Shown here piece after piece: positions 45,990-54,901 of a stretch of DNA of 64,000 nt. Within the stretch, counting starts at the first letter, position 1; every line of letters starts with the position of its first letter. Where the stretch lies: the NCBI RefSeq assembly GCF_008271695.1, contig NZ_VKKY01000002.1, positions 868,001 to 932,000 of the forward strand, in the 5' to 3' direction. This DNA is from Rufibacter hautae (GTDB lineage Bacteria > Bacteroidota > Bacteroidia > Cytophagales > Hymenobacteraceae). A program made the translations under genes and the position numbers. The notes beneath the pieces were generated by a model. That model ran no database searches, had not been told where the DNA came from, and saw nothing but the letters and a program-made list of their open reading frames with translations.

Positions 45990-48449
45990 ATGCGCATGCG
46001 GACTGGTTGGTGTTGGGTAATCTTATTTCTACTGGGTTTGCCGGTCATGGCCCAGCAAGCGTTTTTGCAGGGGATTGTGCAGGATACGGTGCAAAAGCCG
46101 CTCATTGGTGCCACCGTCTCCTTGGAGGGTAAGAGTATTTCCACCTCCTCAGATGCCCGCGGCAGATTTAGTCTAAAGCTTGAGCCAAATACCCGGTATT
46201 GGCTTGTGGTGAGTTACATAGGTTACAAGACCAACCGGCAGGAAATTCAGGTACTGCCCCAAGAAAGAAGGTTTGTCACCGTAGAATTGCAGGAAGAAAA
46301 CAGCCAGCTCACCGAGGTAAGGATTAAGGGCCGCCATGCGGAAGATACCCGAGACCAGGTGAGCATTACCCGGCTTGACCCGCGCCTCACGCAGACCCTT
46401 CCGTCACCCTTCCAGGAATTCAATAAAATTCTGCTCACGCTGCCCGGCGTCACCAGCAACAATGAACTGTCTTCCAGTTACTCGGTGCGGGGCGGTAATT
46501 TTGACGAGAACCTGGTATATGTGAACGGCATTGAAGTTTACCGACCCTTTCTCAACATCAGCGGACAGCAGGAAGGTCTCAGCTTCGTGAACCCCGATCT
46601 AGTGGAAGATGTCACGTTTTCCTCCGGAGGATGGCAGCCCAAATATGGTGACAAACTCTCTTCGGTGCTGGATATCCAATATAGAACCCCAACAAAATTC
46701 GCTGCCTCGGTTTCTGGTAGCCTCACGGGAGGATCTGTGCATGCAGAAGGAACTTCTCGTAAAGGCAGGCTCGGTTACCTGATAGGCGCACGCTATAAAA
46801 CCGCGGCCTACGTGTTGAACAGCTTGGAAGTGCAAGGGGATTACCGTCCAAAATTCGCTGATGTGCAGACGTATCTCACTTATGACTTGTCTTCCAAAGA
46901 GCACCGGAACGCAGGACTCGAGGCTAAAACCCAGCTCAGCTTTTTAGGTAACGTCGCCAACAACAACTACCAGGTACGGCCCGAAACCCGGGAAACCTCC
47001 TTCGGGAACCAGTTCCAAATGCTGCGCCTGCTGGTGGGGTATGATGGCCAGGAGCAGATGCGTTACACCACTTACCAAGGCGGGCTAAGGTTGAAGCATG
47101 ATTTCTCCTCAGACCTCCGGACCGAAATTATTTACTCGGGGTTGTATAGTCAGGAAAGGGAGTTCCGAGACTTGGAAGCAGGTTACCGCTTCTGCGACGC
47201 CATGCCCACGCCCGGAGTTTCGCCGTTCAACCGTTGTGCCGGAGAACGGGGAGTGGGCACCCGCTACGAGTATTCCCGTAACCGCCTGCGGGCTGCCTTA
47301 CAGACATTGGAGTTCAGAACCACTTGGTTTCCTTCCAATAAAAACCAGTTTAGCGCCGGCATTAAAGGCAGCCGGGAGAACATCAGGGATGTATTGAATG
47401 AGTACTCTTTCCAGGATTCCTCTGATTATGTCTTTAACCTGGCCACTTTGCAGAGCGAGCAGGATCTTGCCTCCTGGCGCTATCAGGGGTTTGCCCAACA
47501 CCAATGGAACATAGACAGCCTGAAGACCTTGACCTATGGACTTCGGTTTCATTATTGGTCAGTGAACAAGCAGTTTTCCGTGAGCCCCAGGATTCAGTAC
47601 GCCATGCAGCTTCCAAGCCTGCCCGATTGGTCCTTTAAACTTGCTACGGGGCTTTATGTACAGGCTCCGCTTTACAGAGAGTTGCGAAATACCCAGGGTG
47701 AGTTGATCACTGGCCTGAATAACCAACAGGCATGGCACTTCATTTCGGGCACCGAGTACCGTTTTAAAAAGTGGGGACGGCCTTTTAAGCTCACCGCCGA
47801 GGCTTACTATAAATACCTGCCCTCGGTGATTCCGTATGAACAGGACAACATGCGCATCAGGTATTTGCCTCAGGTAAACGCCACCGCCTATGCCATGGGC
47901 GTTGATGTACGGGTGAACGGGGAATTTATCAAAGGAGAGGAATCCTGGTTTAGCTTGGGTTTGCTAAGAACGCGCGAGAATCTGATAGGAGACTCCACCA
48001 TCACCACTGACCCACAAACCGGAAAGATCATCAAAAAGGAGCCCCGTGGCTATATTAGAAGACCCACGGACCAGCTGCTGAACTTTGGGGTTTTCTTTCA
48101 GGACCACCTGCCCAATAACCCTACCTTGCGCATGTACCTGAACATGGTATTCAGTACAGGGTTGCCATTCAGCCCACCAGGCAATATGAACCTGCGGAGC
48201 GGTTTCCCGGGACCCTCGTACAAACGGGTGGATATCGGCTTTTCCAAACTCATCACCATCAGAGGCACCGAAGGCTCAGGCAACTTCGGGCTCAAAAGCC
48301 TATGGCTAAGTCTGGAAGTGCTTAACCTCATTGCCGCTAACAACGTGATCTCCTACAACTATGTGCGTGATTTCAATGGCATTACTTATGCCGTTCCCAA
48401 CTACCTGACTGGCCGGTTGTTCAACCTGCGTTTTATAGCCAAATTATAG
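45990..48449 (+). CDS. TonB-dependent receptor
   Basis: Outer membrane transporter of 819 residues. Signal peptide (about 1-21, VMAQQ), carboxypeptidase D regulatory-like domain (about 22-105, IGATVSLEGK and VVSYIGYKT), plug (about 120-235, SYSVRGGNFDENLVYVNGIEV), then the barrel to the C-terminus. No partner SusD-like lipoprotein is next to it, so it is not a classic SusCD pair. The substrate is unknown. Confidence 0.9.
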   Translation: MRMRTGWCWVILFLLGLPVMAQQAFLQGIVQDTVQKPLIGATVSLEGKSISTSSDARGRFSLKLEPNTRYWLVVSYIGYKTNRQEIQVLPQERRFVTVELQEENSQLTEVRIKGRHAEDTRDQVSITRLDPRLTQTLPSPFQEFNKILLTLPGVTSNNELSSSYSVRGGNFDENLVYVNGIEVYRPFLNISGQQEGLSFVNPDLVEDVTFSSGGWQPKYGDKLSSVLDIQYRTPTKFAASVSGSLTGGSVHAEGTSRKGRLGYLIGARYKTAAYVLNSLEVQGDYRPKFADVQTYLTYDLSSKEHRNAGLEAKTQLSFLGNVANNNYQVRPETRETSFGNQFQMLRLLVGYDGQEQMRYTTYQGGLRLKHDFSSDLRTEIIYSGLYSQEREFRDLEAGYRFCDAMPTPGVSPFNRCAGERGVGTRYEYSRNRLRAALQTLEFRTTWFPSNKNQFSAGIKGSRENIRDVLNEYSFQDSSDYVFNLATLQSEQDLASWRYQGFAQHQWNIDSLKTLTYGLRFHYWSVNKQFSVSPRIQYAMQLPSLPDWSFKLATGLYVQAPLYRELRNTQGELITGLNNQQAWHFISGTEYRFKKWGRPFKLTAEAYYKYLPSVIPYEQDNMRIRYLPQVNATAYAMGVDVRVNGEFIKGEESWFSLGLLRTRENLIGDSTITTDPQTGKIIKKEPRGYIRRPTDQLLNFGVFFQDHLPNNPTLRMYLNMVFSTGLPFSPPGNMNLRSGFPGPSYKRVDIGFSKLITIRGTEGSGNFGLKSLWLSLEVLNLIAANNVISYNYVRDFNGITYAVPNYLTGRLFNLRFIAKL

Positions 48450-48494
48450 AAAACGAGCAGAAAACAGGAGCCTAACACAGTACAGAAAACCATC

Positions 48495-48541
48495 AAAAAC
48501 AGCGAGGCCGCCCTTACCTTAGGGGCGGCCTCGCTGTTTTT
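48495..48541. terminator. Bidirectional terminator
   Basis: Perfect 19-bp stem from AAAAACAGCGAGG to its complement (arms 48495-48513 / 48523-48541) with a 9-base loop, between two convergent genes. Confidence 0.95.
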
Positions 48542-48569
48542 GGGTAAGAAAACTAAAAGGAAGCGTAAA

Positions 48570-49442
48570 TCAATTGACCGCGAAACGCTTTTCCTTCCAG
48601 AGAACGGCGGCGTCTTCTATTTCGTCGGCGTAGGCCTCATAAGACTCTTTGGACTGTTTACCCAATTTCTGCGCCTTCTTGTTCAGTTCCAGAGCCTCTG
48701 CGTATTCATGCTTTTGGGCCAGCAGTTTGGCCTTTAGCCAGGTGTTGAAGAAGTTCTCCTCAATCTTGAGCGATTTATTTATCCATTCCAAGGCTAGCTC
48801 ATGGTCTGAGTTCTGCTGAATAAGGTACCCCACGGCTTGGGCCAAGATAGCCCAATCTGAAGCTTTAGCAGAAGAAAGGGAATCTCTGATGAGCTTCAAG
48901 GTTTGGTTATGCGCGTCTACCTTTATGGGAATCACCAGTTGTTTGTTCGCCCAGTTCAACGTTAAACGGCCACTGTTAGGCGTAATGTCCTGAACAGAGT
49001 ATTGGAGAGTCTCATGGAAAACAGACCATTGCGGATTAAAGGGAATCCGGACCAAATCCTGGCTGGCATCATAGCCATCGGTGCCCCACAGGCCTTTCTG
49101 CTTGCTCAAGACCAAAGACCAATTGCTGGAATCAGTGGGCAACACAAACAGAGTGTATGTACCGGCCGGAATATTATCCTGAGCAATCTTTACCTCGGTA
49201 CTGAACTTGATGGTGGTGGCTTCATTGGCACCGGCGCGCCAAACTTTACCGTAGGGAACCAGTTTGCCCCAGATGTCGCGGTTCTTTACACCAGGTGCGC
49301 CATAGTTGATGGTGATATCGGTTACTCCAATGGTGTAGGTCAGGTTGGCTCTTGGGCTTGCCTGGGGTAATTTGAGCATGGTCTGAGCAAAGGCAGAGAC
49401 AGTTAAGAGTAGGAGGGAAACCGCTATCAGGTATTTACGCAT
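48570..49442 (-). CDS. DUF2911 domain protein
   Basis: 290 residues with a signal peptide (about 1-19, SAFAQ). The DUF2911 domain (about 25-170) shows the family pattern RANLTYTIG, ITINYGAPGVKNRDIWG, VWRAGANEATTIKFS and IPAGTYTLF. A C-terminal helical part (about 205-270) looks like TPR (ALEWINKSLKIEENFFNTWLK). Probably periplasmic; no function is established for DUF2911. Confidence 0.88.
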   Translation of the reverse strand: MRKYLIAVSLLLLTVSAFAQTMLKLPQASPRANLTYTIGVTDITINYGAPGVKNRDIWGKLVPYGKVWRAGANEATTIKFSTEVKIAQDNIPAGTYTLFVLPTDSSNWSLVLSKQKGLWGTDGYDASQDLVRIPFNPQWSVFHETLQYSVQDITPNSGRLTLNWANKQLVIPIKVDAHNQTLKLIRDSLSSAKASDWAILAQAVGYLIQQNSDHELALEWINKSLKIEENFFNTWLKAKLLAQKHEYAEALELNKKAQKLGKQSKESYEAYADEIEDAAVLWKEKRFAVN

Positions 49443-49541
49443 GGTTTATAGTTAGATGAACACTTAAAAAGCAGGGTTAATGGCACCAAAAGGTGGATAA
49501 ACCTACCAAATAAGCAATAAATTTATCTTTTTCTATGTTTA

Positions 49542-49558
49542 ATTTGTAAAATACAAAT
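49542..49558. promoter_or_regulatory. Small palindrome upstream of his operon
   Basis: ATTTGTA-AAA-TACAAAT, perfect 7-bp arms, in the divergent spacer between the DUF2911 gene and the his promoter. Possible operator; no other support. Confidence 0.25.
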
Positions 49559-49607
49559 ATCAAAAATTTGTCTGAACAAAACAAGTCAAAAAAGATGCCG
49601 TATCTGC

Positions 49608-49636
49608 TTGATTATAGGAAGAACGTACTACCTTTG
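49608..49636 (+). promoter_or_regulatory. Promoter of the his operon
   Basis: TTG (49608-49610), 18 bases, TACCTTTG (49629-49636). The expected start of transcription is around 49643, only a few bases before the leader ATG. Confidence 0.78.
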
Positions 49637-49645
49637 AACTACATT

Positions 49646-49735
49646 ATGAGCAGCACCTACAAAAATATCTCCCTTTCTATTGCCGCAACCGCGGTACACG
49701 GGGTGCATTGCCATCTTTTCCATCATTCCTCTTAG
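49646..49735 (+). CDS. his operon leader peptide
   Basis: Unannotated 29-codon ORF ending TAG, with five His codons in its last twelve (V-H-G-V-H-C-H-L-F-H-H-S-S). It lies just after the his promoter and 131 bases before hisG. In enterobacteria, clustered His codons let a ribosome stalled for His-tRNA stop formation of a terminator. The stop codon lies in a 7-bp hairpin (ATTCCTC / GAGGAAT, 49725-49742), whose right arm could instead pair with ATTCC at 49761-49765. Confidence 0.8.
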   Translation: MSSTYKNISLSIAATAVHGVHCHLFHHSS

Positions 49736-49778
49736 GAGGAATCAAATCATTATATCGTCCATTCCGGGGCAGGGCCCC
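49725..49778 (+). promoter_or_regulatory. Candidate his attenuator hairpins
   Basis: Hairpin A (49725-49742) covers the last His codons. Hairpin B GGGGC-AGG-GCCCC (49766-49778) follows. An alternative pairing GGAAT/ATTCC (49738-49742 with 49761-49765) would break A. There is no long T run after B, so the termination mode is unclear. Confidence 0.45.
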
Positions 49779-49866
49779 ATTTAAGCCGTCGCTTTTCTAA
49801 GAGAACAGCGAATCAGCTACTATCTTTGTTTTCCATTATACGCTATCCATAGCACCAACATACTCT

Positions 49867-50718
49867 ATGATTCGGTTAGCCATCCAGAAATCCGGACGTC
49901 TTTCAGAGGACTCTTTGAAGCTTATCCGTGAATGCGGCATTTCCTTTATCAGTACTTCCTCCAAACTCAAGACCGAAGCCACCAACTTCCCGCTTGAAAT
50001 TCTGTTCCTCCGCGACGATGACATTCCCGGCTACGTAGCCGACGGCGTGGCCGATATTGGCATTGTGGGCCAGAATGTGTTGGTGGAAGAAGGCTTGCAG
50101 CAGCTATCTGTCAAAAACCTGGGCTTCAGCAAGTGCCGTTTGTCTTTGGCAGTTTCCAAAGGAGACACCTATACCGATGTTACTTCTCTACAAGGCAAGA
50201 ACATTGCTACTTCTTATCCCAACCTGTTGCAGGAATTTCTTACCTCTAAAGGCGTACAAGCCGATATCCATACCATTAGTGGCTCGGTGGAGATTGCCCC
50301 TAGCATTGGCCTGGCGGATGCGGTGTGTGACATTGTAAGTTCAGGCTCTACTTTGATCAGCAACGGTCTGCGGGAGGTGGAAACAGTTTTCAAATCGGAG
50401 GCAGTTCTGATAGCAAACCAAAACCTGGATGTGGAAAAGAACCGCCTGTTACAGCAGTTGTTGTTCAGGATGGAAGCAGTGCAGAAAGCGCAGAAGTCTA
50501 AGTACGTGGTGTTGAACGCACCCAACTCAGCCATTCCGCAGATCAAACCATTGTTGCCAGGTATCAAATCTCCAACTATCATTCCATTAGCCGAAGAAGG
50601 TTGGAGCTCACTGCACTCGGTGGTGAACGAAGACGATTTCTGGGACATTATCCAAAAGCTGAAAGAAGCCGGTGCCGAGGGTATTTTGGTGGTTCCAATC
50701 GAAAAGATGATTGGGTAA
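49867..50718 (+). CDS. hisG: ATP phosphoribosyltransferase (long form)
   Basis: First step of histidine synthesis: ATP + PRPP. 283 residues, so the long form with a C-terminal ACT-like regulatory domain (about 205-283) for histidine feedback; no HisZ needed. Begins IRLAIQKSGRLSEDSLKL. The PRPP-binding region DAVCDIVSSGSTLISNGL is present. First gene of the operon; hisD follows after 2 bases. Confidence 0.97.
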   Translation: MIRLAIQKSGRLSEDSLKLIRECGISFISTSSKLKTEATNFPLEILFLRDDDIPGYVADGVADIGIVGQNVLVEEGLQQLSVKNLGFSKCRLSLAVSKGDTYTDVTSLQGKNIATSYPNLLQEFLTSKGVQADIHTISGSVEIAPSIGLADAVCDIVSSGSTLISNGLREVETVFKSEAVLIANQNLDVEKNRLLQQLLFRMEAVQKAQKSKYVVLNAPNSAIPQIKPLLPGIKSPTIIPLAEEGWSSLHSVVNEDDFWDIIQKLKEAGAEGILVVPIEKMIG

Positions 50719-50720
50719 GT

Positions 50721-52001
50721 ATGAAAACCTATCTATATCCTAAACTAGCCGAATGGGCAGCCTTAACGCAGCGACCAGTACAAAAGCTGGATCAGTTGCG
50801 GACAGGCGTGCAGCAGACTTTTGATCTGGTTCAGCAAAACGGAGATGCGGCTCTTGTTGAGTTAGCGGCTAAGTTTGATAAGGCAACGCTGCAAAGTGTA
50901 TGGGTAACAGAGGAAGAAGTTGCCGCAGCTATCCCGCAAGTATCTGAAGAGTTAAAGGAGGCTATTGAGTTAGCATACAATAATATAAAGCGTTTTCATG
51001 AAGCGCAGCGTGAACCGGTACAACAGGTTGAAACCATGGCGGGTGTTACCTGCTGGCGGAAATCAGTAGGTATTCAGAAAGTAGGTTTGTACATACCGGG
51101 TGGTTCTGCACCTTTATTCTCTACGCTGCTCATGCTGGGTATTCCTGCCCAGATTGCCGGTTGCCGAGAGATCATACTTTCTACTCCGCCTAGCGCACAC
51201 GGCTCTATTAACGCCACCATTCTCTACACCGCCAACAGACTCGGCATTAAACGCATATTGAAAGCGGGCGGAGCACAGGCAATTGCCGCTATGGCGTTTG
51301 GCACCGAGACTGTTCCGGCGGTAGATAAGATTTTCGGACCGGGTAACCAGTATGTAACCGCAGCTAAGCAAATGGTCACTCAAATGGGAGTAGCTATTGA
51401 CATGCCAGCTGGTCCATCTGAAGTATTGGTCATTGCTGATGATACTGCGGATGCAAACTTCGTAGCTGCCGACTTACTTTCTCAAGCAGAACACGGCCCA
51501 GACTCACAAGTTGTTTTTGTCACCAATTCAGAAAATCAGCTCAAAAACGTACAGGCGGCCGTTGCAGACCAGGTAGCTAAACTTCCTCGTCAAACAGTAG
51601 CTGAACAAGCGCTGAATAACAGTATTGGGATAGTAGTGAATACGTTGGATGAGGCATTAGCTTTCTCTAACCTATATGCCCCGGAGCACTTGATTCTCTC
51701 TGTAGAAGCCCCAGAAGTACTGGCTGAAGGAGTTACGCAAGCTGGTTCCGTCTTCATGGGCCACTTTAGCCCAGAATCCGTAGGGGATTATGCTTCAGGA
51801 ACTAACCACACGTTACCTACCAATGGCTATGCCCGCAACTATAGCGGTGTTTCCCTAGATAGCTTCGTGAAGAAGATTACGTTCCAGCAACTCACCCGTG
51901 AAGGTTTAGAGCGCATAGGACCTGCCGTAGAAACCATGGCTGAGGCCGAGGGGTTGCATGCCCATAAAAACGCAGTGACCATAAGATTGAATAAAATTTG
52001 A
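50721..52001 (+). CDS. hisD: Histidinol dehydrogenase
   Basis: Last step of histidine synthesis, zinc and NAD dependent; 426 residues from the ATG at 50721 (a frame extension to 50601 overlaps hisG). Signature IFGPGNQYVTAAK and MPAGPSEVLVIAD, the QAEHGPDSQ segment and TNHTLPTNGYAR. The gene's last codons and TGA stop lie inside the first unit of an 8-bp tandem array. Confidence 0.97.
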   Translation: MKTYLYPKLAEWAALTQRPVQKLDQLRTGVQQTFDLVQQNGDAALVELAAKFDKATLQSVWVTEEEVAAAIPQVSEELKEAIELAYNNIKRFHEAQREPVQQVETMAGVTCWRKSVGIQKVGLYIPGGSAPLFSTLLMLGIPAQIAGCREIILSTPPSAHGSINATILYTANRLGIKRILKAGGAQAIAAMAFGTETVPAVDKIFGPGNQYVTAAKQMVTQMGVAIDMPAGPSEVLVIADDTADANFVAADLLSQAEHGPDSQVVFVTNSENQLKNVQAAVADQVAKLPRQTVAEQALNNSIGIVVNTLDEALAFSNLYAPEHLILSVEAPEVLAEGVTQAGSVFMGHFSPESVGDYASGTNHTLPTNGYARNYSGVSLDSFVKKITFQQLTREGLERIGPAVETMAEAEGLHAHKNAVTIRLNKI

Positions 52002-52034
52002 AAATGTGAAGATGTGAAAATTTGTAAATGGATT
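51995..52034 (+). repeat. Degenerate 8-bp tandem array (hisD end)
   Basis: Five octamers: AATTTGAA, AATGTGAA, GATGTGAA, AATTTGTA, AATGGATT. The hisD TGA is inside unit 1. Same unit type as at 42.1 kb. Confidence 0.85.
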
Positions 52035-52103
52035 TTTACATCATAAAAAATGCTTTCAATTATTTGATTAATGAAGTAATGATTGGAGTAGGAGGAAACA
52101 GAT

Positions 52104-52143
52104 AAATCATCGTCAAATCTCCTCATCTTCAAATCTCCAAATT
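52104..52143 (-). repeat. Degenerate 8-bp tandem array (before hisC)
   Basis: Minus-strand octamers from 52143: AATTTGGA, GATTTGAA, GATGAGGA, GATTTGAC, GATGATTT. Inverted relative to the array at 51995; ends 8 bases before the hisC ATG. Confidence 0.85.
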
Positions 52144-52151
52144 TGATAAAC

Positions 52152-53207
52152 ATGTTTTCAATAGATAATTTCATTCGTCCGCACCTGAAGTCACTGAAAC
52201 CGTATTCCTCGGCGCGTGACGAGTTTGAAGGCGAAGCCAGCGTCTATCTGGACGCAAACGAAAATAACCTGGGCAGTCTGGCAGGGGGCGTTGATTACAA
52301 CCGCTACCCAGACCCTTACCAGAAAACCATCAAAGAAAAGCTGTCAAAGCTGAAAGGGGTTAGACCTGAGCAAATCTTCATTGGCAATGGTTCGGACGAA
52401 GCCATTGACCTGTTGGTGCGTCTGGTATGTGAGCCAGGCCGTGATGAGGTGTTGTTATTGCCACCTACCTACGGCATGTATGAGGTAAGTGCCAACATCC
52501 ACAACATAGGCATCCAGCGGGTACCGTTAGATGAGCATTTTCAGCCTGTTTATGAAAAAATAGCCGAAAAGCATAACGAGCATACCAAGATCCTTTTCCT
52601 GTGCTCACCTAATAACCCCACCGGTAATATCCTGGAGCCAGCCACGGTAGAGAAGCTTATCCGCTCTTTCAATGGTTTGGTAGTAGTAGATGAAGCATAC
52701 ATTGACTTCACTGATTCACCTAGCTGGATTACCCGTTTAGACGAGTTCCCGAACCTGATGGTGATGCAGACGCTATCTAAAGCCTGGGGAATGGCCGGCC
52801 TTCGTTTAGGGATGGCTTTCGCTTCGCCGGAAATCATTGGCTACCTGAACAAGATTAAGCCGCCATATAACATCAACGTAGTCACGCAGGAGCTTGTAAG
52901 TGCTGCTTTAGATAAAACCGCGCAACTGGAGGATTTGCTTCATGTTATCATCCAGGAACGTACTCGTTTGGTAGAAGCTTTTGCAGCACTTTCGTTGATT
53001 GAAAAGGTGTACCCGTCAGATGCCAATTTTGTGCTGGTACAGGTGCAGAACGCCAATGAACTGTATGCCTACTTGCTAGATCGTGGCATAGTAGTTCGTA
53101 ACCGTTCTACCCAACCGGGTTGCGCCAATTGCCTGCGCATCACCATTGGCACCCCTGCCGAAAACGATAATCTTTTAGAATCACTAAACGCCTATTCCGC
53201 CCAATAA
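52152..53207 (+). CDS. hisC: Histidinol-phosphate aminotransferase
   Basis: PLP aminotransferase of 351 residues. I use the ATG at 52152; the TTG at 52143 is inside the repeat. Motifs: YLDANENNLGS, NGSDEAIDLL, SPNNPTGN, VDEAYIDF and LSKAWGMAGLR with Lys210 as Schiff base. It is separated from hisD by 150 bases of repeats, the largest break between the first genes of the operon. Confidence 0.96.
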   Translation: MFSIDNFIRPHLKSLKPYSSARDEFEGEASVYLDANENNLGSLAGGVDYNRYPDPYQKTIKEKLSKLKGVRPEQIFIGNGSDEAIDLLVRLVCEPGRDEVLLLPPTYGMYEVSANIHNIGIQRVPLDEHFQPVYEKIAEKHNEHTKILFLCSPNNPTGNILEPATVEKLIRSFNGLVVVDEAYIDFTDSPSWITRLDEFPNLMVMQTLSKAWGMAGLRLGMAFASPEIIGYLNKIKPPYNINVVTQELVSAALDKTAQLEDLLHVIIQERTRLVEAFAALSLIEKVYPSDANFVLVQVQNANELYAYLLDRGIVVRNRSTQPGCANCLRITIGTPAENDNLLESLNAYSAQ

Positions 53208-53222
53208 GCCACTCTGTAAACC

Positions 53223-54317
53223 ATGAAAAAAGTTTTATTCATAGACCGCGACGGTACCATTCTCCTGGAACCACCTACCGATTATCAGGTAGACTCTTTT
53301 GAGAAGTTCTCTTTCTACCCGAAGGTCATCCGTAACCTCTACAAGATATTTACAGAGCTGGACTACGAGTTTGTGATGGTGACCAACCAGGACGGCTTAG
53401 GCACAGATTCTTACCCTGAAGACACGTTCTGGCCCTACCAGAACAAGATGCTGGAGATTCTGGAAGGCGAGGGCATTCAATTCGCACACATCCACATTGA
53501 CCACAGCTTTGAGCACGAGAACAGCCCTAACCGCAAGCCTCGCTTAGGTATGATGGGCAAGTACCTGACTGGGGAATATGACTTAGCAAATTCTTACGTG
53601 ATTGGTGACCGCCTTACCGATGTGCAGATGGCTAAGAACCTAGGTTCTAAAAGCATCTTGCTACAGGAAGTAGCCAATGAAGATGCTTCCTTCATCAGTA
53701 CTGATTGGGATGCCATTTACAACTTCCTGCGTTTACCTACTCGTAAAGCCACCATTCAGCGGAACACCAATGAAACGCAAATTAGTGTTGAAATCAACCT
53801 GGACGGCGAAGGTAAGTCAGACATGCAAACGGGGGTTGGCTTCTTTGACCACATGCTGGATCAATTGGCTCGTCATTCAGGGGTAGACATGCGCATTCAC
53901 GTGAAAGGTGACCTGCACATTGACGAGCACCATACCATTGAAGATACTGCATTGGCTTTAGGTGAAGCCTTCGCGCAAGCCATTGGCGAAAAACGCGGCA
54001 TTAACCGTTACGGCTTCCTTTTGCCCATGGATGATGCCTTGGTACACGCTGCCATTGACTTCTCAGGTCGCCCTTGGTTGGTGTGGGATGCTAAGTTTAA
54101 CCGTGAGAAAGTAGGAGACATGCCCACTGAAATGTTCATGCACTTCTTTAAATCCTTCTCAGACACTTCTAAGTCTAATCTAAACATCAAGGCTGAAGGC
54201 GAGAACGAACACCACAAAATTGAGGCTATCTATAAAGCCGTTGCCAAAGCTATTAAGATGGCGTTAGTGCGTGACGTGAACAAGATGGAAATCCCTAGCA
54301 CTAAAGGCGTTCTATAA
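53223..54317 (+). CDS. hisB: Histidinol-phosphatase / imidazoleglycerol-phosphate dehydratase
   Basis: Bifunctional fusion of 364 residues. N-terminal HAD phosphatase (1 to about 165) with FIDRDGTI (nucleophile Asp8, Asp10) and [11 protein letters not shown]-terminal dehydratase (about 170-364) with [15 protein letters not shown] and [10 protein letters not shown] metal sites. The phosphatase lacks the four-ligand Cys/His zinc site of E. coli HisB (the region reads [15 protein letters not shown]). The stop overlaps the hisH ATG by one base. Confidence 0.96.
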   Translation: MKKVLFIDRDGTILLEPPTDYQVDSFEKFSFYPKVIRNLYKIFTELDYEFVMVTNQDGLGTDSYPEDTFWPYQNKMLEILEGEGIQFAHIHIDHSFEHENSPNRKPRLGMMGKYLTGEYDLANSYVIGDRLTDVQMAKNLGSKSILLQEVANEDASFISTDWDAIYNFLRLPTRKATIQRNTNETQISVEINLDGEGKSDMQTGVGFFDHMLDQLARHSGVDMRIHVKGDLHIDEHHTIEDTALALGEAFAQAIGEKRGINRYGFLLPMDDALVHAAIDFSGRPWLVWDAKFNREKVGDMPTEMFMHFFKSFSDTSKSNLNIKAEGENEHHKIEAIYKAVAKAIKMALVRDVNKMEIPSTKGVL

Positions 54318-54898
54318 TGAAAATCGTCATAGTAGATTATAAAGCGGGTAACGTGCAGAGCGTGCTTTTCGCCTTGGAGCGATTGGGCGCACAAGCAACC
54401 GTTACCTCAAATGCCGAAGAGATTCAGTCAGCTGATAAGGTGATTTTCCCGGGTGTTGGCGAGGCTTCCTCGGCTATGCGGGCGCTGAAAGTTAATAACT
54501 TAGATCTGCTGTTGCCAACGCTTACGCAGCCCTTTTTAGGCGTTTGCCTGGGTATGCAGTTGTTGTGCCAGCACTCTGAAGAAGGTGATACCGAGATGCT
54601 CGGAATCATTCCGGTGCCGGTGAAAAAATTTGAAGCAGCTGTGAAAGTGCCGCACATGGGTTGGAATAATCTGCATCACCTCAAAAGTGATTTATTCACT
54701 GGTATTAAGGAAGATGAGTACGCTTACTTCGTGCATAGCTTCTATGCGCCGGTAACAGAGCACACCATTGCGCAGAGCTCTTACCCAGAGCCATTCAGTG
54801 CCGCCCTGCAGTACAAAAACTTCTACGCGGTTCAGTTTCATACCGAGAAAAGCGGCCCTGCGGGAGCGCACATTCTCCAGAACTTCTTAAATCTCTAA
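54317..54898 (+). CDS. hisH: Imidazole glycerol phosphate synthase glutaminase subunit
   Basis: Class I glutamine amidotransferase of 193 residues supplying ammonia to HisF. Triad Cys77 (GVCLGMQ), His175 and Glu177 (QFHTEKSG). PGVGEASSAM forms the oxyanion region. The partner hisF is two genes downstream. Confidence 0.97.
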   Translation: MKIVIVDYKAGNVQSVLFALERLGAQATVTSNAEEIQSADKVIFPGVGEASSAMRALKVNNLDLLLPTLTQPFLGVCLGMQLLCQHSEEGDTEMLGIIPVPVKKFEAAVKVPHMGWNNLHHLKSDLFTGIKEDEYAYFVHSFYAPVTEHTIAQSSYPEPFSAALQYKNFYAVQFHTEKSGPAGAHILQNFLNL

Positions 54899-54901
54899 GC
54901 C

